The notes under the pieces are model-generated. The model was not told the origin of the DNA, ran no database searches, and saw only the letters and a program-made list of their open reading frames with translations. Below are positions 39,945 through 43,370 of a stretch of DNA of 43,370 nt, piece by piece. Source of the stretch: Stentor coeruleus (Eukaryota > Ciliophora > Heterotrichea > Heterotrichida > Stentoridae); contig MPUH01000605.1 of assembly GCA_001970955.1 (NCBI GenBank), forward strand, positions 1 to 43,370, written 5' to 3'. Position 1 is the first letter of the stretch. Each line of letters opens with the position of its first letter. Both the position numbers and the translations under genes were made by a program.

Positions 39945-40595
39945 ATGTCACATAATAGCAAGTATTTAAAAGACACAGGGCTAATAACAACGTATCAGAA
40001 TTTTATTAAGCAGCTCATGACTTCAGGTATTCCTGATGGGGATATATTCTTGGAAGCATCAAAATTTTTCCAAAACTACGAAAAAAAACATAAAGTTAGT
40101 AGTAATGTCGAACCATTGCCAAAAGATGATGTCCTTTTTGCCAATGAAAAAAAGGAAAGGAAAAAAATTATCCTTGAGACGAAGAACAGGATTCACCCTT
40201 CTGTACCGATTATTACTCCACAGATTTTTGAAAGACAGGAAAGGACTCGCCCTTTAATAGGCAACTATAAAAAAGAACCTTTAGATTATAGATACAATGA
40301 TATTTTAGCAGGCAGGATTATAGATCCAGAAGATCAAGGTCCACTTGAATTAATAAGGCCAAATGTAGTTGAATCTGAAAAAATTCCTACTTTAATAGAA
40401 TTTCAAAAAGAAGTTCCTGAAGAGTCAAGAAAAAATTCTAGCGTAAAATCCCGAAAAAGTTCCAAACGAAGCAAAAGTAGTAAAAGTGACAGAAGTGAAA
40501 AAAGTGGGAAAAGTGATAAAAGTGATAAAAGTAAAAAAAGTAAGCAGAGCGAAAAGAGTAAAAAAAGCAAAAAAAGCTCAGAAAGTGATAACTAA
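39945..40595 (+). CDS. Conserved-looking hypothetical protein with Ser/Lys-rich tail
   Basis: 216 residues from the first ATG (39945, MSHNSKYLKDTGLITTYQNF); the frame is open upstream only from a non-ATG codon. Residues 1-160 look like a structured, conserved protein: an N-terminal helical part (GDIFLEASKFFQNYEKKHK), then EKKERKKIILETKNRI and RQERTRPLIGNYKKEPLDYR ... ILAGRIIDPEDQGP. The last 55 residues are almost only Ser, Lys, Asp, Glu and Arg in a short repeat (SDRSEKSGKSDKSDKSKKSK). I do not recognise the family. Its divergent start next to a CFAP99-like gene hints at ciliary function, which is only inference. Confidence 0.7.
   Translation: MSHNSKYLKDTGLITTYQNFIKQLMTSGIPDGDIFLEASKFFQNYEKKHKVSSNVEPLPKDDVLFANEKKERKKIILETKNRIHPSVPIITPQIFERQERTRPLIGNYKKEPLDYRYNDILAGRIIDPEDQGPLELIRPNVVESEKIPTLIEFQKEVPEESRKNSSVKSRKSSKRSKSSKSDRSEKSGKSDKSDKSKKSKQSEKSKKSKKSSESDN
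40440..40589 (+). repeat. Low-complexity Ser/Lys-coding repeat
   Basis: About 150 bases of imperfect AGTGATAAA / AGTAAAAAA units (3- and 9-base periodicity) encoding S-K, S-D-K and S-E-K. It lies wholly within the 3' end of the gene and stays in frame. Confidence 0.8.
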
Positions 40596-40704
40596 ACCTA
40601 TCTTTAGCAAACAAAACAATCTTTTTTAAGTAATTTCCATTATTAATCCAACATAATCTTATAACTTCTCATTTTTCAAGAAAGTAAAATCCGTAAATAA
40701 TATA

Positions 40705-41193
40705 ATGGACGACTACATACTAAAACTTAAATTCACACAAATAGATCTCCCTCCCCATCAACGTTTAGAATCCAAACTATTCCCTAAATCCAAAATCAGG
40801 ACATCTACTCCAAAATGCACTTCTGCTTCTTTTAACTTGAAAAGTTTAAGTCGCCCAATTAGCCCTAAATCCTCAACAATACCCAAGACTTCAGCTGGTG
40901 TTCGACATCATCCAGGAATATCAGTTAATAACTCAACAATAACTTCTGTGAATACTTTGCAAAAACATTCTGATAATATCCCTTGCTCTTTAAAAGCTAA
41001 ACTTTTAACAAGAACGATTATCCAAAGTCCGAATAGAAAAACCCATGGACGGCATAATACAAGCCAAGAACCATCTTTAGCAAATCCTTTACTTATATGC
41101 AATCTTCAAACTAACCTTCATTATAGCTATAAAGTTAAAAACCCAACAAGAATACTTAATATTCCTTCACCGAAGTATAAAATAATTAACTGA
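40705..41193 (+). CDS. Basic, disordered hypothetical protein
   Basis: 162 residues from ATG 40705 to TGA, a clear case of TGA used as a stop in this window. It is rich in Ser, Pro, Lys, Thr and Asn, with several S-P/T-P sites (RPISPKSSTIPKTS, TIIQSPNRK, NIPSPKYK). No domain, no membrane segment. The start MDDYILKLKFTQIDLPPHQR may be a short structured element. The gene lies 109 bases downstream of the preceding gene on the same strand and is convergent with the PH/papain gene (66 bases). Function unknown; a microtubule- or nucleic-acid-binding disordered protein is possible. Confidence 0.55.
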   Translation: MDDYILKLKFTQIDLPPHQRLESKLFPKSKIRTSTPKCTSASFNLKSLSRPISPKSSTIPKTSAGVRHHPGISVNNSTITSVNTLQKHSDNIPCSLKAKLLTRTIIQSPNRKTHGRHNTSQEPSLANPLLICNLQTNLHYSYKVKNPTRILNIPSPKYKIIN

Positions 41194-41259
41194 TAACAAT
41201 TTTTTAAATAATTATTATGACTAGTCTTATATTACCCAAACATAAACAATAAAAGATTA

Positions 41260-42267
41260 TTATTGAATATCAAAATTAATTCGAGTCAAAGGACCAAGAG
41301 AAGCATTAATCAAAAACAAAGGTCTTTCTCCAGCAAAGTTCCCAGGCCAATAATTACTAGATGGTACATCACTTGGTAGTATTCCAGCTTTTTTATAAGC
41401 ACTAGCCACAAGTTCAGAACAAAAATATCCTTCGTTTCCATTTGTCTCTCTTTTACCAATAATTTTTTTAATACTCGCATTGAATTTTTTGCCCATTGTC
41501 TCTGTTATAAATGTTTTCACTATATTTTCTAATCCTTCAGGATCTTTAACCATAAGTTTTCTATATACAAGATAATCATATAACAAATGCCATTGTTTTT
41601 CTATAAACTCTTCCCAAAAAAGAACATTAACCCCTATAACTCTTGTTGATTCTAAAAAAGCTATATAGCCAGAATGTTTTATTAAAAGAGCAACATGGTC
41701 ATAATTACTTCTTGTTACAGTTCTCTGTGCTTTAGAAATAAGACCATTTGTTTTAAAAAGTAAAATATCCCCAGTTTTAGCGCAATCCAGAAATTCAAAT
41801 ACTGAAATTTGTGGAAATTTCCAAAAGTTTTTTTGTAAAGAGAGCATTTCAATATTACATGTCTGTCCTAATGACCCTTCAATATGCAATCTTAAAGATG
41901 TTATCCATTCTGATGCTTCTTCAGAATTTAAAGCTCTGAATAAAAAGTTTCTTTTACATCCTGTGATTGTTATTGAAAAACTTGTTTGTGTTTTAGCTTG
42001 TATTTGTATGAAGAGTTGTTTGAAATTGAAACACCCTGATGGTTGCTTTGAGCTGGTTTTGCTATAGTAAGAAAAAGTATTAGATTTTAGGATACAAAAT
42101 TTTAGTTGCCATCGTTTTATCACTCCTTTTGTTTGTTTTTCAAGCCACCCTGATTTTACTTCATTTTCTGTAAAGGAATTTTGTTTAAAAGATTCTTCAA
42201 AGAAATTTATTCGATTTATGTCATTTGTGCTTGATGATCTTTTTATATTCGGTCTAAGTATGTTCAT
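41260..42267 (-). CDS. PH domain fused to YiiX-like permuted papain-fold domain
   Basis: 335 residues. Residues 36-130 are a PH domain (KSGWLEKQTKGVIKRWQLKF ... LFRALNSEEASEWITSLRL), with the typical GWL start and conserved Trp. Residues 155-335 resemble permuted papain-fold (NlpC/P60-like, YiiX/YebB) enzymes: TGDILLFKTNG, then SNYDHVALLI with the catalytic His191, later GYFCSELVASAYKKAG with the catalytic Cys283. In this permuted family the order His then Cys is expected. Such enzymes act as cysteine peptidases, amidases or thioesterases, and some act on lipids. With the PH domain it would be recruited to phosphoinositide membranes (inference). Substrate unknown. Both key residues are present, so activity is plausible. 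Confidence 0.8.
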   Translation of the reverse strand: MNILRPNIKRSSSTNDINRINFFEESFKQNSFTENEVKSGWLEKQTKGVIKRWQLKFCILKSNTFSYYSKTSSKQPSGCFNFKQLFIQIQAKTQTSFSITITGCKRNFLFRALNSEEASEWITSLRLHIEGSLGQTCNIEMLSLQKNFWKFPQISVFEFLDCAKTGDILLFKTNGLISKAQRTVTRSNYDHVALLIKHSGYIAFLESTRVIGVNVLFWEEFIEKQWHLLYDYLVYRKLMVKDPEGLENIVKTFITETMGKKFNASIKKIIGKRETNGNEGYFCSELVASAYKKAGILPSDVPSSNYWPGNFAGERPLFLINASLGPLTRINFDIQ

Positions 42268-42842
42268 TTTTCTATATATTTATTAAAAAATGAATGAAGT
42301 TCTTGATTTCCCTCAAGGTACAAAATGAAAAGAAAATAATAGCTCTCCTTGAAGAGAATACAAGAGAAGCATTTATAAGAAAATCTATGGTTATGCATAC
42401 CAAATTAAAAGTTTGAAAAATCATAAGGTATCATAATATTAATTACTAAATATTTTAATAGTTTATATTAGGTTATTTATTAAGATATATGAGGAAATAA
42501 TATAAGTTTATTAAGCACTTTTATAAAATATATATTAAAATTACATAGATATATATATATAGAAACTAAATATTTCCATTTATTTATATAAAATTCACAG
42601 ATTCTCTTTCTAATAATAACAATAACAGTTCTATTAGACAATCAAAGCTTCCCCCATTAATAAAACTAGGACTTATAACTTTTTTAAATCCAGTAATTCA
42701 AGAAAAATATCATAAAATACGTGATTTGTTCTAATATTTTTTTTTAAAGAATCATAATTAAGATCTTTATTTAAATCTAAAGCTTTACCTCTACATTGAT
42801 TATCAGTTAAAAAAACCTTAATAATAAAGGGTATAAATAGGG
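42268..42842. other. Intergenic; nothing recognised
   Basis: 575 AT-rich bases between the start of the PH/papain gene (minus) and the eS21-like remnant (plus). A 75-codon minus-strand frame at 42673-42900 overlaps the remnant antisense and is I/F/L/N/K-rich; I treat it as a shadow. Confidence 0.4.
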
Positions 42843-43111
42843 ATGCAGAATGAAGATAAAAGTTCCTGATTTTATATTCCCAGGAAGTTCTTTGAAACAA
42901 TCAAGATTATTAGACAGAGAAATTACTCAAGTATTCATATAAATATCGCTGATATTGATGAAAGATTATTAGACAGAGAAATTACTCAAGTATTCATATA
43001 AATATCGCTGATATTGATGAAAATGATCTTGCAACAAAGAATATTCATATCTTTTACATCTCTGGTGATGCTGGAAGGCAAGGAAGCCAGATAACTGCCT
43101 TTTTCATATAA
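42843..43111 (+). pseudogene. Ribosomal protein eS21 remnant
   Basis: From ATG 42843 the frame reads MQNEDKSS, a TGA at 42867-42869, then FYIPRKFFETIKIIRQRN and, after skipping one copy of a 59-base tandem duplication, YSSIHINIADIDENDLATKN, IHIFYISGDAGRQGS. This is colinear, nearly gapless, with eS21 (M-N start, Y-V-P-R-K, N-R-I-I, HASxQINVAxVDE, SGYVRxxGES). The usual cysteine after PRK is Phe here. After RQGS the frame drifts and ends at TAA 43109-43111. The internal TGA, lost frame at the end, substitutions at conserved sites and the duplication together point to a pseudogene; some lesions could be assembly errors. No intron consensus spans the TGA. Confidence 0.6.
42904..43021 (+). repeat. 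Tandem duplication of 59 nt without an N
   Basis: 42904-42962 is repeated directly as 42963-43021 with no mismatch. The unit length equals two of the N-flanked scars. It changes the frame of the eS21-like sequence, which reads on if one copy is skipped. Confidence 0.9.
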
Positions 43112-43370
43112 TTAATAGGTAAAATTTCGAATTTTGAAGACTTTATAAAATCTATAAATTTGTAAAAAAAAATAATGAAGAAATATAAGCATGTATTTTT
43201 ATAGTTTAATATTTATATGATATTAGTATTAGTATTAGTTAGGAATTATCGCTTGACTATTGTCCAGCCCTTGTTAATTTTCTTCTTTTATAGTATATTT
43301 TCGTGATAAAGTTTTTTATTTCTCTGTCGATTATATTTTATATAATATGATTAGTAAATTAAATACTTTT
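43112..43370. other. Right flank; nothing firmly recognised
   Basis: About 260 AT-rich bases. Immediately after the eS21 remnant, a frame with KISNFEDFIKSINL to TAA (about 43121-43165) could be its shifted C-terminal continuation, but this is speculative. Confidence 0.25.

Noticed and set aside
42861-42884. An intron that would remove the TGA in the eS21-like sequence
   Set aside because: The only GT..AG option (starting GTTCCTGATT) is about 22 nt, lacks GTAA and would delete the conserved YIPRK segment.
42673-42900. 75-codon minus-strand frame near the right end
   Set aside because: It overlaps the eS21-like sequence on the opposite strand and has no recognisable features.
1-43370. Mobile elements, CRISPR arrays, prokaryotic operons, rRNA or viral genes
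   Set aside because: No transposase, integrase, terminal inverted repeats, spaced repeats, rRNA sequence or viral hallmark was seen. All repeats found are assembly scars or coding low complexity.

Overview
This window looks like macronuclear DNA of a heterotrich ciliate, most probably Stentor or a close relative. It is AT-rich and densely packed with compact genes on both strands. Genes end in TAA, TAG or TGA, and none carries an internal stop once introns are removed, so the standard code is in use. Four introns of exactly 15 nt (GTAA start, AG end, A at position 10) can be proven by frame restoration. Ultra-short 15-nt introns plus the standard code are a known hallmark of Stentor coeruleus; the species assignment is inference.

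Layout. 1-1.9 kb: no intact gene, but stop-interrupted coding-like stretches on the minus strand. 1.9-7.6 kb: a CCDC6-like coiled-coil gene with two introns, a small acidic hypothetical protein, a small membrane protein and a RAP-domain gene split by an assembly scar. 9.2-17.3 kb: a block of minus-strand genes comprising a LITAF-like zinc protein, a membrane hybrid histidine kinase with an eroded transmitter but intact receiver, a C2H2 zinc-finger protein and an EF-hand/PH/kinase protein resembling apicomplexan CDPK7. 17.46 kb: tRNA-Tyr with a 10-nt intron. 18.5-29.3 kb: a hypothetical protein, a STRA6-like multi-pass membrane protein, a TPR/IQ protein, a PH-kinase and a PI4-kinase III-beta-like enzyme, all minus strand. 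30.2-42.3 kb: a GRIP-like coiled-coil protein, a second LITAF-like protein, a TPR protein with a lysine tail, a nine-repeat WD40 protein, a plant-type phosphofructokinase with an N-terminal membrane anchor, an acylated MORN protein, a CFAP99-like ciliary protein with a divergent neighbour, a basic hypothetical protein and a PH/permuted-papain protein. The right end carries what looks like a decayed ribosomal protein eS21 gene.

Functional themes are those of a large ciliated cell: calcium, phosphoinositide and phosphorelay signalling (two PH-kinases, PI4K, IQ protein, hybrid receiver protein), endomembrane traffic (PI4K, GRIP-like, LITAF-like proteins) and cilia or cytoskeleton (CFAP99, MORN, TPR proteins). 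There is no sign of an operon, mobile element, CRISPR array or prokaryotic island.

Six single N characters each sit between two near-identical copies of flanking sequence (36 to 110 nt, some with mismatches). These are best read as unmerged assembly overlaps. They damage three gene models (RAP gene, TPR/IQ gene, MORN gene), and a seventh duplication of 59 nt without an N falls in the eS21 remnant.
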